Positions 48,985 through 62,999 of a stretch of DNA of 64,000 bases are shown piece after piece. Positions within the stretch are counted from its first letter, which is position 1; every line of letters starts with the position of its first letter. This DNA is from Amyelois transitella (Eukaryota; Arthropoda; Insecta; Lepidoptera; Pyralidae), in the NCBI RefSeq assembly GCF_032362555.1, contig NC_083535.1, positions 4,340,001-4,404,000 on the forward strand, read 5' to 3'. A program made the position numbers and the translations under genes. The notes under the pieces were generated by a model. The model made no database searches. It saw only the letters and a program-made list of their open reading frames with translations, and was not told the origin of the DNA.

Positions 48985-51900
48985 CTAATCAACTTCAAGC
49001 TTTCTGAAATTTCCTGTGAGTCCTCGCATAGCATCTCCGACGGCGTCTGCGCCCGCGCATGTCTTCACGCCGGCTCGGAGTGCTGACACAGCGCCTTCTC
49101 GCGCCGCTTCCGAGTACATCTCCAATCGGACGGCCATTTTGTCGTTCAACAACAAAATGTCCCTTTTGCGCGCCAACTCTTCTTTCCATAATTCTGAAAA
49201 CATTCATTAAAAACTTTATTGTGTTACACAACGACTTGTTATTATATACTTTTTAGACCAATTCTATTCTACTAATACATACGTTATTATTATTAGTGCC
49301 CCTACAAAATATTTTCTCTTCATACGCTGTCTCATGATACTCACCTATCATCTCCTTCATCGGCATGACTCCGCCGTATTCTTTCGGCAGTAATCTCTTC
49401 TCGATTTCCACATCTTCTGCCGCGCTGTATAGTCGCACTCTTTTCCTTATCTTGTCAGATATGAGGGCCATACCGAAGTCCAAAGCGAATTTTATCGTCG
49501 GGTGTACATTTACGCCGTAGATCTCTTTGTGTCTCATTGGGATTGTTCTCTGCAATGTTATATTAAATTAAGTAACTTATCGTAGGTAAAAATGTCAACA
49601 GTGTTACATCATCTAGGTGTGTTCCCAATTCTAATATTATTGATTGTTTTAGAACTCAAGGTACTTACAAAAGCTAAGAGTCCATTACCTAAATTCCATT
49701 TGTTAGGGTACTGAAATAAATATACTTAAATCTTAAAATGCCTTTTTCTGAAAAAATATATATCTAATACATAATGTATGGTTAGAAGCAAAACAATCTA
49801 TTACGAGTATGATGTCTGTTATTTAATTAAGTTTTGTTTTCCCATTAATATACAAGTATTTTGCAATACAAAGAGATTCATTTCTTTCCGTACCTAATGA
49901 CTATCGGTGATTTGACGGGGTTATTTTTACACAGTACTCACAAGCACTTATCCTCACACTTCCCCAAATAGGCGATAGGGACCAGAACCAAATATCTACA
50001 TAGTTTATTTTTCTTTTAGCATAAAATCATGGACAGATATATTTATATTGGAAGGTTGTCGTAGTGAAGTTGTTTTATCACCCTTTTGCTTTGCGGAAGA
50101 TTGAGGATAAGTACTGTGTAAAAATAACCCCGTGTTGTTTTTAACCATACGGTTCAACAGCGGCACTTACACGGTTATATGCGTTTGTTGATACTAGAAC
50201 CATGGTACAGTTCCATGGTAGAAATCGGAATGGTATTGTTTTAATTATATTAATCTATGTTACGTATGGATAGGTACGAAACACACCTCTCCATTCTTCA
50301 CGATCCGCACTGCTTCTTTAGGTGTGAAGAGGGTGAGGTGGGGGAAACTGACTCCGCTGCCGTCGGCAAAATGTACTAGCCCTCGGACCTGGGTCTCCTC
50401 GTCTTCCATCAGTGTCTCGTAGCATATGCCCATGACGCGGCACATGTCCTGGTTTGTGTATTTGTATGGATCGAATACGCCTGAAAAAGGAAATTATGAA
50501 CGAATGAAACTAACAAGTGTATCAGGAACAAGGAGCTAATTGATCTTTTTGTTAGCAACAAACTTTTTTCCAAGCTTTTGCATGTGGAGAGATTCCTCCC
50601 TCGTTTTTTTAATAATTCAAAATATGTATACGAAATTTCAAGAAGATTACTAGCTTTGTTTAATACCTCTTCAAAGGTAATTCTTTATAATTGAGAGTAC
50701 TAGCGTTTTATAGGTACGATACCTATTTTTGATACGCTAAGGTGTTTGATAAAACAAAGAAATATTTAGACTCAATTTCGCAAATGTTAGATTTAAATCG
50801 GTCAAGTAGTTTGCTTATTTGTTACCATTACAACAAATTTTATCTCTCTATAATTTATATATGTATAATGTACAATGATAAATGTAGTGTAAAGATAAAG
50901 TATGATGATGGAAATAAAATACTTTAAAATATTACGTGCTTGCTTTATGCGATGAGTGCAAAAACTATTTTAAATAAATAAATATATACTTATCTTTTGC
51001 GGCAAATAAATACAAAAAGGCAATCTTGAACGTACGTATGCTGAAATGCTCAACAAGGTTATGGAATTGATATTTTAAATGTATAGTAGACTAAAGATAC
51101 CTTTATAATTTATGTGAATTATCAATGTTATTTATCTACTTAGTACGTTGACACAAATAAAAGTTTATTTAAAATATTCAATGTATTTTGTCGTAATCGG
51201 AAAACAATTTAAAACAATTATAAAAGTATCTACCTACATACCTACCCATCAAATATTCGCATAAATTATGTATTGTTTCCATACAGACCTGTATATAAAG
51301 TGCAATGAAAATACATACGGGCGATAAATAAATACCAATGAATGAGTATAACCGATATTATGGATTACCAGGCCTATACACGACAACGCGACGGCCTCCC
51401 CTATCTTTGAATGGGCTCACGAAAATGTACCTGTAAAGAAAAAAAAATTTACATTGAAATAGGTACGCATGAATTTTTCACGTAAAATAAGCATTGTATA
51501 AGCCAAAGGCCGGTTAGTGACTTAATGTAAAGCTGGAAAGTACATTGGTCAAGTACCCCTGACTCGGGTTAAAAATTAGTGACCCTTAGATCACGCTGTC
51601 GACTTTTGGGTACAATTTTTGTTTTTTCTCTCTTAAAAATAATATGCCTACTGGTGTGTTGGATGTTTTGTAATTGTACGTGTCTTATAGTTACTTATAA
51701 TTTATTATTCTACCTCACATAACAAAAAATCATTAAAACTGCTCTTAATAACCCAATCAAAACATTGTAATTAACTAGTGCTGTACGGTTTCCGGCACTT
51801 TAGAATAGAACCATTCCATATCATTTTCATGGATGACGTAAAAGGCGATAGAGGACAGGCTTACAAACGTGGGATTTCTCTTTTAGGCTAGCAACCTGCA

Positions 51901-52705
51901 GTTGCAGGTTTATAGTGATTTGAATCTCAATTCCATCATTAAGCCAAAATGCTGAAATCAGTCTCAGTCAGTTCAAAACTGTAGGCTCTGTCTACCCCGC
52001 AAAGGATATGGACGTGATTTTATGTATGAAATAAACTTACCCCAGGTCAATAAGCTCCATCATGGTGGGTAGTTTATAATCGAGCTGGTTGAATGCGATA
52101 CCCCATGACTGCCTCAAGAGGATGTACCTCTCGATGGCTTCCTGGACCATCGGCACGCTGAACTTCTTGGCACGCAGAAATCGGAGCAGGAAGCTTGCAT
52201 CTGTCGAGTATAAATATAGTATTTGTAAATGATACTGAAAGACTAACAGATTACACTATAGAGATGTGATTGACCTACACAATTCACCTCCATAGTTATA
52301 GGTGGATTCAGGGTTCCTTTCTTAAGAGGTGATTGTGCAACCGGGACTAACGGATGATAAGAGTGTGATCCAAGCTCCAATTATGATATTTATTTGTATT
52401 GTTACAAAAATAAGAGTTATAAACAACAATTATTCCGATTTCCATATGGTTGTGTGGCTTTCCCCTTACGGGGAACGTGGGATCCGGTAGCCATTGTAAA
52501 GTTAGAAGAAGATTTTTACCGAGTCTGACAGCCAAGAACTTGGGGTTCTGTTCCATCCAGCTCCTCAGGGAAGCTAGTGCTTGTGACCTGGAGTTCTCAG
52601 TCTCCCGCAGCTGCTCCTGGGCGATTCTCTGGGTCTCATCGGGCAGGGGACAGCGGTAATCGTCCGCTGGCGTGAGATACCGTTTCGTTAATCTTCGGGA
52701 CATTT
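48985..52705 (-). CDS. CRAL-TRIO domain lipid-transfer protein
   Basis: Six coding exons on the - strand: 52703-52520, 52200-52041, 51430-51369, 50480-50287, 49549-49345 and 49193-48985; 337 residues, stop TAG. The 5' end of the first coding exon is 52705, just after an acceptor (ttctag|aaATG), so an upstream non-coding exon must exist. The protein starts [30 protein letters not shown] helical region follows ([19 protein letters not shown], about residues 62-80), then the lipid-binding fold from about 115 ([20 protein letters not shown]) through HKEIYGVNV to the family signature LPKEYGG at 254-260. A further 77 residues, mostly helical and charged, complete it. Such proteins are cytosolic carriers of retinoids, tocopherol or phosphoinositides; it is closest in style to alpha-tocopherol-transfer-protein-like and clavesin members. 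The ligand cannot be read from the sequence. A family A repeat sits in intron 2. Confidence 0.93.
51780..52030 (+). repeat. Repeat family A copy in CRAL-TRIO intron 2
   Basis: Near full-length: CTGTACGGTTTCCGGCACTT, GATGACGTAAAAGGCGATAG, GGCTAGCAACCTGCAGTTGC, then CTCTGTCTACCCCGCAAAGG and ATGGACGTGATTTTATGTAT. It is inserted opposite to the gene and ends ten bases before the donor region of exon 2. Confidence 0.75.
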
Positions 52706-52794
52706 CTAGAACACAAATAAAATAAAAGGTTAATATCCACATTTTTATCTGCCATTTCGATGATTTGTCAGGAGATGGGAGAAGATTTTTTTTA

Positions 52795-52890
52795 AGGCAG
52801 AGGATTATGTCTTGAATATATATAATCATGTCTTTATCCCTTACTAGAAATCCATAATCAGCTGTATGGCTTAATGATGGATTAAGTTTA
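52795..52890 (-). repeat. Repeat family A fragment
   Basis: The + strand reads ATATATATAATCATGTCTTT, ATCCCTTACTAGAAATCC, then AGCTGTATGGCTTAATGATG, the reverse complement of the 3' third of family A. It lies in the intron just upstream of the first coding exon of the CRAL-TRIO gene. Confidence 0.5.
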
Positions 52891-55800
52891 ATAATGTTTT
52901 TTTTTTGTATGTTTGTCTTCACTATTTGGTAAGGATATATACCTCGCTTTTTTATCAAGACAAGAATTACGGCAAGTGTAAAACAAAAGAGATTACAATA
53001 ATAAATTGAATATGTATAATTTTCCCTTTTTAGTACATTAATTTCATTATTTTACTACAATAGTATGAAAATCGAAAACAATGATTGGAAAAATAGCCAG
53101 GTGGATGAAACGCATTCCATATTTTTTTTCCGTATCTTGCCATTTGTTCTGCCATTTAGGATATTGTTAGAGTAGTAAAGTTAACCACTAAACACTTTCA
53201 CATAAAAAAAAATACTTTAAATATAAGACGAAACCAAAAAATTTAAATAATGTGGAACAAAATGTTCACATTGTGAATTTCGAAAACAAGAAGGAAACCG
53301 AAGATATGACCTGAAAACTTTTTTTAGTGGGTCAAAATCTGCAACATGGCAAATCAAATGTTGAAATATAGAAATGTTTAAAGTCACGCCTATTTCTCGA
53401 CCGGTTATATAACATCGAAAAAATGATATCGCAGGTTGCTCAACCCGACACAAAGATTCAGACATTGCCCCATCTTGTGTTGTAAACGAATGCATCATTT
53501 GTTTTTGTTTCCGTAGGTACGTGGGTTACACGAAAAGATTTGCGATACTACAAAAAAGGTTTCCTGGACAAATTTTTTTTAATACATGAATCTTTTTAAT
53601 TGAAGTTCTCTCTCCACAAGCCTTATTTTATGCGTGTGAACTAGTTGAAGTGAACACTTATTCAGTACGCCTCAGATACAACTGCCCGAACGCTGACGCG
53701 CGTTTAGATTACATTATGATTTTATTTATTTATTTTTTATTTTCTAATTAAATGAATACTCTAGGAATTATTAATCGCCATTGTCTTTTATTTTGAAAAC
53801 AATTAGCACGTTGCTAGCACGTTTTATTCCGTAAACGACGTCAATGGCCACCTTTTTTATTTTTCTCCCAAAGCAAATGGGACTGCGCTTAAATTCGTTA
53901 TACCAATAATTTTTATTAGAAGTGCCTTTATCCATGAATACCACGCGTAGGTTAGGCTAAAAATTATAGCTTAAAATTTAAATTATTAATTTTTCACAGG
54001 AATACGATGTGTAGGGATTAAAAAATTGTTACGCATCTATTTATTTAATAAATACTTAATTAAACTTTTACGTCTCTGAATAAAAAGAAGCGTGGTTCGG
54101 CCGTATGGTTTTTATTGTACCAATTCTACAAAAGTTCCACAATAATGAAAATGTTTCTTTTATAAGGAGACAGTTTTCGCTAATTGAAGTCTACCAAGTG
54201 CCGGGCCTACAACTTATTGCGAAAGTTTCATTATGCATATTGCTTATGTACTTGCCACATGTCACGTTGGCAATGGTTGGCCTTGACTTGGTTACAATAT
54301 CCGTTGGTTTCAAATATTAGTTAAGTTTGCTTTGAAAGAAAATATTGTAAATTAAAGTGACTATTGATGAGGATAATTACTGTGGCCGATTTTAAAATTC
54401 GAACCATTTGATCTTACACCTTTTGTATAAGTACGCTATGCACTTCAAACAAATTGCGCTTGCTCGATTTTTCTTCGGCAAAATTTCTTTTGTGCCATTT
54501 AAACATTAATATAAAATATTACTCAATAATAGGACGCCATATTAACTACAACAAAAGCTGCGTCTGATTGTGGCGCAACTTTAATTGCGCATCGATGTCG
54601 GCGACCCAGACTTTTGTGGGTCATCAGTGGGTACCTAATGTAGGTCTTTATCCCGTAGACGGTAGAAGTCACGATGAGACGACATTATTTGTTGTATAAC
54701 TTCGATAAAAAAAGGAAAATAGTTTTGTTTCAAGATTGTATTATTTTTAAAAGACTTAGATAGGTATTTTGGCGGCCTAGTAGTACTAAGTAAGTAAGTA
54801 CCTAATTTTGCAAGCATTTTTATTTAAATATTGCGTTTTGTCGCGAATAATGAATGATACCTTATTTTTAACAGACTAAAACATATTTGGCTGTCTGTAC
54901 ATATAATGCGGTGGTAAAGTGAGATATGTTGTTCTTCTGAGTCTCGGGTTCGATGTCTTCTTTTAGTCATGATGACAAAATAACTTCTCTCATTAGCCTG
55001 GGGTTTTAGATGTTTATCTTTCTATTTCTAGAATTATTTTGGAGATAGGTCAATCTTTTTTTTGTTTGGCTTGTATTTATTTTATCAGAAACAAAATTTT
55101 TACCGAAAAACTTCTGTGAAGGGTGCGATAGAAAACACGATGAGAGAGATAGAATAGAGGCGAGCGACCATGCGTTATACGAGGTAGCAAAGCCTTAAAA
55201 ATACTGAAATACCAATTTAAGCTGGATGGCTTAATGATATAATTGATACGGCTACTAATAAACACAAGTTTTCAGATGTTAATATAATTTGTTAATGTAA
55301 CTAATCCCTACGAATACTGATATGATTCAGATTACAAAATAGCAGTCAGACAAGACTGCCATTGTAACGGTCTCTTGCCAAAGACCCAAGGAGAGTGTTC
55401 ATAAGATTTGCAATATCTAGATCTCATATTATACTCAAACTAAAATCATTATATTGATTACGCAGATATTTGCTGAATGTTTTCCGGGAGCAAAGTGGGT
55501 TGTGGTTGAATTTGCAATAGTAATTTCATTTTGAGTTGATTGACTAATTTAATTTTAATGTGTCTAGACCTCTACTTCATCGTTGTAGGTACATATATTG
55601 CCTATTGCATTCGTTGTAAAAGAACATTTTGTTAATCAGGTAAAGTACTCGTAAAAATCTGAATCAAATTGTTGTATTCTGTAGTACTATAGTTCACTGA
55701 TCGTTAAACATTATACCAAAATGGCAACCAAGTACTCTGCATTTGAGTGATTTTGGGTTCTCCCAAATTTTATGTTGAGATAGTACCTACATTGTTCTTA

Positions 55801-55984
55801 TTGATTTAGCCTATAGTACGCCTTTAAGTATTTTTTTTCCCGTTTCGTAAATACAGACAAAAGTATGTTCTATTGAGAGTGTATATAACTTTAGTTTGTT
55901 ACAATCGATCAAGGGAATAAAATATTTAGTAATTTTCTTCTAAGTTTGCCAGAAAATTATTTGAAGACAAAGGCCTTTAAAATT

Positions 55985-56085
55985 TCATCAAGCCAAAAGC
56001 TGAACGTTTCCTATTAGTCTTTTTCAAGACTGTTGACTCTGTCTACCCCGCAAGGGATATAGATATGACTATATGTATGTAAATT
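55985..56085 (+). repeat. Repeat family A 3' fragment
   Basis: TCATCAAGCCAAAAGCTGAA, TTTTTCAAGACTGTTGACTC, then TGTCTACCCCGCAAGGGATA and ACTATATGTATGTA. Same order as the 3' part of 60942-61206. Confidence 0.65.
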
Positions 56086-56631
56086 CCTATAATTTCGTGA
56101 CTGTATTTGTGTATTTCATATCACAGATTCGAAAAAAGATTTAACAAGAACAATTGTTGTCAAACAATTGACCCTGAATATGATTACTTATTATTATTTT
56201 TATGTGCGGTTTTAATGTCAAATTACCATTAATGTAATTTACTTGTATCACTCCCACCAATAATAGAAGGTACCTAGCAACCAATATTTAAATCAAACAA
56301 TCATTTCTGTAGATTTCATCTTCATTTGAATCGGAGAATCGCTAACATTGACTTTGACCTAGAACAATATGTAATTCAATCTAGATTTAACCGCGAAGTA
56401 AACGGTCCACTTTCGCTGTTATCTCATGACAATTTACTCTGCAAAGGAGGTTATGTTTTGACACCTATCTGCGTTTCTTTATTATCTCACTGGTTTCCGC
56501 CCGCGGCTTTGCGCACGTGTAATCGCAGCCTATGTTTTTCCGTTCCCTTTTGTTACACACGAGGAAGCTATATACAAAATGAAATCTTTAGATTGTTCGG
56601 GTTGTACGTTAATATCTCTTTTCTATATTAA

Positions 56632-56840
56632 TACTAGCGGCCCGCCACGGCTTTGCCATATCACATTACCGGGATTATACTATATTTGTGGTATCGGCCA
56701 CCTTATGTATATGTAAATCATATTATGTGTCTTAATAACTATTGCATAGATTTGCTAAGATTACTCATCGGTTGTTCTTATCATCAATGTGCGGTCATCG
56801 ACCTACTTTTACCACTGGGCAAAAGTGATGGATGATCTTG
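56632..56840 (-). repeat. Helitron-like end, reverse oriented
   Basis: The + strand begins ACTAGCGGCCCGCCACGGCT then TTGCC, the reverse complement of a GGGCGGGCCGCTAGT-type 3' end like that at 32755-32771. The opposite end was not found, so the right edge is a guess. Confidence 0.4.
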
Positions 56841-58989
56841 TGAAACCGACTCTGTGCACATCACACGTGTTGTTGAAATGTCAGATATTTACTAATTAAG
56901 GTATACGTACGTTATTATTTAGTTACCCTCAAGGGAAAAGCTTTCATAAAAGGAAAAGCTTTCATGAAAAAGATAAGACGAATGTGGGATTCAGAAATCC
57001 TAAAAACTGTGAATATATAGTCTCTGCCTACCACTAGTGTCCAATTTAGCTCTGTTTCAGGGAAGGAAGCGTGTTCTTATTAAACCATTGAAATAACCAT
57101 CAATTAAACACATTTATTGGTGAACAAAGCACAGGCAGTTTAAAAGGTACAGATGGCTTCCACAAAATGACCTAATTTATCGCGGGGCTTACCTAATACG
57201 AAAAAAAACCGATTATGGTGAAATATATCTTCTAGATGGCAGAGCAAAAACGGACAATTTAAACTCTTTCTCAGCATATTGTTGCAGGCGATTAAAGTAT
57301 AGAAACTTAAAACCTATCAGTGAATGAGTTTTCCCAATGCTTATACTAACAAATATTTTTATGGCAAGTAAGTTCTTTGCCGTCTATGAACCAGACTTTT
57401 AAAGCAAACACGTACGACTGCATTTGCCAGAGAGACATAAAGATAATAAAATTTTAACCGACTTTAAAAGAATGAGAAGGTTCTCAATTCGACCGTACTT
57501 TATTTTACCGAAGTAAATAAATAAGCGTCATTCCAAGGTTTTCAATTTTCGCTCCCGCGGGACTCACCGCTGTTTGCGTAAGGTTTAGTTTTAAAAGTTA
57601 CTTAACTAAATAAACTTTTAGTTAGTATCTGAAACTAACGCAAATTGATATTAAGTTATATTTATAATGTAATATAAATATACAGAAATTCCCGGAAAAT
57701 AAATTAATCAAATTGGAAGGAAAAAAAATCGTATTAATAAATTAAGGCTATTAGCGTAAGTAAAATATGCAGAAACGAACAAGGGATATTGCATTTACTT
57801 GTAAAATATTGTATTGAGTTCAAGTACATTATCTTTACAAATGAAGAATCCTATAAAGGGCAGGGAAACAATAGGTATTTAAATGTAACAGTTTAAATTT
57901 TACATTAAATTAATTAGAACAGAGCATAAAATATTCGCATAGCAAAATTAGGTCGGGCTTTGAGTAATATATCGCAGAGCTTTTTTATAGAAATTAACAC
58001 TCTCATAGTCACAAAACAATGAATCCCATGAAATTGATGAAAGGCATGAAAATCCTTTGCTCGTTTCTTTAGATTGGCGCGAAAACTCACTTGTCAAAAA
58101 ATTTTAAATCCGAACACCAAAATTTTTTTCGAACTGTGCAAGCACGGGCGTCTTACACCGCGAGTCGAATAACACTGGCCACTAGCACCACTGTTTCAGG
58201 TCTTTTGGTTTATGGTGATGGTTGCAGTTAGTGTAAGAGATGTTTAGAAATCTGTGGTTTTTGTGTATAAGGCAGGCGTTGCCAACATTTTTTGTTTGAA
58301 AATGATTTACATAAAATTTGTGATTTCAATTTACATTATCTTATTACCTTATTATATTAGTACCTGCATCTGTATAATACCTATAAAATTGTTTTGTCTT
58401 GAGGTAATATTCGCTTTTCATCGTATATAGATTGTTATACCTATTCATTTATCTTTTTTCCCTTAATAGAAAATTATTTTGTAAATTAAATAGTAATGTA
58501 AATAAAAAAAAACAACGCATTCATTTAGCCCTTAGACAAAAAACAAGCAGATCCATTGAAATGTTCTGATTTACATGAAGTATCTGGTTCAGTCAGATTA
58601 TATGATAAATGTATTTTATTAAGATGACTTTCTTCAGAGACTTATTACTTTATTAGAATATCGTTATAAAAATTTTAATGATTTTGTTTTATTCCCATCA
58701 AAAGAGTATGCTTACACCTGGATTACATAACTTTGTTTTATTGCACAGATGATTAAGGTCGTTTGCCATTCTTTGGTAAAAAAATGTAACTTGCAGTAAA
58801 GTACATTGAGACCATTATGCGCTATTATACAACAGCCCAATTATGACATTTCGGATTGCATTATAAGGTTATTGTTTGTAAACAAAATTAAATAACTAGT
58901 GACTATTCTTCATTGGTACTCGTATTTATTGGACTATTATAAAGTTTAGGAGTTTTTTTGCAAAGCGTAGCAATCAAAACAGGTGAGTG

Positions 58990-59450
58990 CATAGCTTCCA
59001 ACGAAAATTTTAAAATTCTTGTCTTTTGTACTAGTAACCTGTCAATAAAATAATTTCACTCTTATAGGCCTTTCCCTTGATTGACTATTACAATCTGCTC
59101 AGGAAGAGACCCAGCACACTACGCTTGTATATTTTCGTCAAAACAACAGTGCAGTGTGGAAGCTTTTGCTAGATCTTGGTTGCATCCTCACCACTCTGGA
59201 GAGGAGCCCGCGGTATGCCTTTGGCCATGGATCCTGGAGTCAGGTTTTTACTCGAAGCGACTCCCGTCTGACCTCCGCAACCTTTTCAGGGGAACCAGAA
59301 CCGTATTGGATCGATCATGGTTACATATCCAGTTGCTTGAATGGACAGGTTTCTTTACGATGTCGGATATTGCCTCGTGCAAAAACCTGACTTAATCTAT
59401 GATCATGGCCAAAAGTCGCACCACAGGCTCTTTTTCAGAGAGGTACATCC
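58990..59450 (+). repeat. Family B, longest copy
   Basis: Contains the family B motifs in order: CCCTTGATTGACTATTACAA, CTTGGTTGCATCCTCACC, CTCGAAGCGACTCCCGTCTG, GGATCGATCATGGTTACATA, GTTGCTTGAATGGACAGGTT and TTTACGATGTCGG. This copy links the separate pieces seen elsewhere into one unit. Open frames across it (up to 104 codons) do not look like conserved protein. Confidence 0.65.
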
Positions 59451-59465
59451 TCAATTGCAGATAAA

Positions 59466-59662
59466 CTATTATAAAGGCGAAAGTTTGTATGGATGTATGG
59501 ATGTTTGTTACTCTTTCACGCAAAAACTACTGAACCGATTACCATGAAATTTGGTATGTAGGTAGCTGAAGACCCAGAATAACACATAGGCTACTTTTTA
59601 TTCCAGAGTTCCCGCGGGATTGATAGGGTTTCCATGCGGACGAAGTCGCGGGCGGCCTCTAG
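59466..59662 (+). mobile_element. Family D element with 11-bp target duplication
   Basis: A 197-bp element flanked by TTGCAGATAAA at 59455-59465 and 59663-59673. It starts CTATTATAAAGGCGAAAGTT, contains AAAACTACTGAACCGATTAC, and ends GCGGACGAAGTCGCGGGC then GGCCTCTAG. It shares both ends with 30943-31633. The clean duplication shows a complete, fairly recent insertion next to the family B copy. Confidence 0.8.
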
Positions 59663-60114
59663 TTGCAGATAAATTGGGAATCTAACTTGGGCCCTTCTGA
59701 ATAGCAAGTACGTACTGGGTAACTGGTGAGACAACCTCTACTGCTAAGGTCACGTGTAATGCAAGTCTACCAACCGGAATGTAGTTATCTATTTACGTTT
59801 TAAAATGTCCATGGACTCTACAATGATTGATTTGGGTCATTATACTAATTCAAGTTTACGAACCTTTCCATATTCGTTCTTGTGAATGAAAACTAGTTGT
59901 TGCTCGCGAGTTCACTCTGAAATTTCTAGAAATAAAAGCAGCTGTGTGTAGCTCTGCGCCGAATTTCATTTTCATGATTTTGAGTTTACGTTTACATATC
60001 CTTTATGTAGCATTTATACAAAACGAACAGTCTTGAAAAGCTACGTTAAATAGAAAAAAAGTCAAATTGTGTAAAGATGTATTTTTTATTTGTGACAATA
60101 TACTTAATCCATTT

Positions 60115-60230
60115 TTTTTTATGCGAAGATGGGCCAGCGACCTAGTTACTATCTGAATCTCAATTCCATCATTAAACCATGCAGCTAAACATGGCCTTTG
60201 ACGTAAAGTTAGTCTGAATTTAACCTGCCC
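60115..60230 (+). repeat. Repeat family A fragment
   Basis: GGGCCAGCGACCTAGTTACT, then GAATCTCAATTCCATCATTA and AGCTAAACATGGCCTTTGAC; the middle part of family A, diverged. Confidence 0.55.
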
Positions 60231-60564
60231 GACATCCGATTAGTAAAAGTGCAATATTCTCTCGAAATATTTGTGACATAAGGCAAGCTTTTTCTGCCAT
60301 TGTGATGTTCAAAAAAAAAGTGATTGTAACTCCAAGCCGGTATGGGCGCACTCCGATGTAGTAAGTCAACGACTGGCCCGCACTGGGCCAAGGTTATTTG
60401 GTAAAGGGCATACTTTTGAGTTGTATAACCAGTGCTGATGGGCCCTTTCTAAATAGTTTGCGTTTCAGGTTTTTTTACAGTACATTCTTCAACGACGAGA
60501 TGGTACAAAGATGATTATAAAAATCGGCATAGTTCAATATTATTCTTATTTTTACGAAGATCCT

Positions 60565-60760
60565 GATATCTAATATAAATGCGAAAGTTTGTCATGATGT
60601 GTGGGTGTGGGTTTTTATTGCTCTTACCCACAAAAACTACTGAACGGATTTTCATGAAACTTTTCTGTTATATAGCTTAGACAATTGGATAACATAAATA
60701 ACACAGACAATATCAGATAGATAGGAAGAAAGAGATTTATGGCGAAGTCGCACGTATCAT
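60565..60760 (+). repeat. Family D copy, degraded
   Basis: TCTAATATAAATGCGAAAGT, then ACAAAAACTACTGAACGGAT and, near the end, TTTATGGCGAAGTCGCACG. The features match 59466-59662, but no target duplication is visible. Confidence 0.5.
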
Positions 60761-60941
60761 CTGTATTGTAACTGTGTCATTAGGAAAACATTATTTGTAG
60801 CCTTCCATGATGATATAGTGTTAATACAGTAAGGTGTGATGTGTGGTGTGAAACTTTTTCAGCAACTTTTATATTACAACTAAATTGGGTTAATCTGAAA
60901 GTGTTATTGTAAATATATTTTTTAAATGTATAAAATTTTGT

Positions 60942-61206
60942 GCCGTGTGGTTCCCGGCACCAATACAAAAAAGAATAGGACCACTCCATCTCTTTCCCAT
61001 GGATGTCGTAAAAGGCGACTAAGGGATAGGCTTACAAACTTAGGATTCTTTTTTAGGCGACAGGCTAGCAACCTGTCACTAATTGAATCTCAATTCTATC
61101 ATTAAGCCAAATAGCTGAACGTGGCCTTTCAGTCTTTTCAAGACTGTTGGCTCTGTCTACCCCGTAAGGGATATAGACGTGATGATATGTATGTATGTAT
61201 GTATGT
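60942..61206 (+). repeat. Repeat family A, reference full-length copy
   Basis: About 265 bp from GTGCCGTGTGGTTCCCGGCA through CCATGGATGTCGTAAAAGGC, GGCTAGCAACCTGTCACTAA, TCTGTCTACCCCGTAAGGGA and GATATAGACGTGATGATATG to a (TATG)n tail. At least eight other pieces in the window match it. There is no coding sequence. The microsatellite tail suggests a retroposed SINE-like or LINE-end element; I do not assign a class. Confidence 0.85.
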
Positions 61207-62999
61207 ATAAAATTTTTGAAGCTACATATTGTTTAAAACTTCGCAAACACATGTTGAGAAGAACTAACAGAAGATTGCCTTTGTTTTTATTCCGCTATAA
61301 GATTGCAATAACGATTATAATTATGCTACCGATAAACTAGTGTAATTAACAAAAGCCAATTAAATGAAGAAATGATTTATTTGTGGCAAAGTAGGTCACT
61401 TTAAGTTATGTAAACAATAGTTCATGCACTTCTTTTGTTGAGGCTTCACGCCACCTAGAAGAAAAAAAATTGATTACCTACTGAAAAAAAAATATGGGTC
61501 AAAACATATGGGTCAAAATTGTCTCAATTGTCCCACTATAGCACAACTTGTTGGGGCAAGTGGGATGGACGGGAAATCATATGGACAAACGGTGGCATAG
61601 TGGGTCTTAAAACCCCAAAACGGATAATAACGTGATAAGTATAATGTGTTTAGCAACATATGGACAGCACGTTGGTTCCCTTAGGGGAAAACAGAGAGTT
61701 ATTTGACTAGAAGCACGTTTAGCTAAGAGTATCTCCCAATAATTTTTAAATTCAAAGTACTCGTAAGTAAGGTTGCTAGCCTTTACTTTGACTGTTTGAT
61801 TGCTTTTTTTTACTTTAAAATATGAACAAGCGGTAATCGAACCATTTAGCACACAACAGGTTATCTTTGCTACAAGATCAATAATTTTTATCTGGGTTGT
61901 GTACAGTTATCGGCAGATACCCTTAACTCCCTGTTAACACAAACCAAAACAAAAGAAGGGTCGTGTTACTCTACCCGACTGTACCTTAACTCTGAATGCC
62001 AACCGATACTATAAACGGTAATAACTTAAAAGCTACGAATAAAGACTTAATGATCCAAATATACAAGATTTACATGTTAGTCTTCCGCCATTTCCATGTC
62101 ATCGTGTATGCCAGCAAATAGCAAATTTAGCTTGAGAAATAGGCTTCGTGCTCTCTAAAGCGTGTGCGCATAATTGAAGTAATTTTGTGTACGTGTATGA
62201 CGTACGTATTGCATGAATCATGTGTTATGTCAGAGACTGTAATGATTGAATCAGTTGCTTCAGACGTATCATAAGGGGTCGTTTCTGAAAAAAAATGGAA
62301 CAATGTGTGTCGGTAGAGCAAAGTTGCAGAAACGCTGAAACTGTTATTTGACGGTCAGTGTGCCTTGTTTCTGTCAACAAATCCTTCAAAGTCTCAATGA
62401 TGACTTCTATTGTAATGTTGAAGAGGTTACTCTTGACGGCGGAGTTAAGTGGAGCGTTAATGAATAATCAACAAAGAAAATGAACGTCGTCAAACAGTTC
62501 GTAAGACAAACGACTGTCGGAGACAAGAAATCTGATACATGCTCGCTTTAATCCTGATTTTGGTCTAAATGTGGAGGACTTCAAGGCCCCCTTTTGACCA
62601 CGAACTACGAGTGGGTAAGTCGAATTTACTCTCGCTTGGCCTCCTTTGCTTTTTTGACAGTTGGACATGACGCATTTGAGATCATGGTGGTTGCAAATGC
62701 TTCTTTCTTTAGTCGTCCTCTATTCAGAAGTGATGAAAAACGTAAATAAGGCACACTTGTCTAACGGAATAGTTAGATATCGAAAAAAAGAAAAGGTTGT
62801 CTAGTTTTGAAACGGCTTTATGTTATAACACTATTGTCATTAGAACTACACGTCTTACAAAACATTTCAGCTCCATCGCACAACGGAAAGACCTAGATTA
62901 GATTTTATTACAGACAAGACACCTGTACACGTGAAGGCAAGTGAATGTTTAATTTATGTATATATTTATACATACACATGCATTACTGGTATCTTGATC

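Noticed and set aside
53217..53498. 93-codon - strand open frame
   Set aside because: No recognisable motif, no splice context and a composition like the flanks. Kept only as part of the gene-poor region.
56326..56631. 101-codon + strand open frame
   Set aside because: It runs directly up to a Helitron-like end and has no protein-like features I recognise.
59081..59395. 104-codon + strand open frame and an overlapping 78-codon frame
   Set aside because: Both lie wholly within the family B repeat, and the two frames overlap without conservation.
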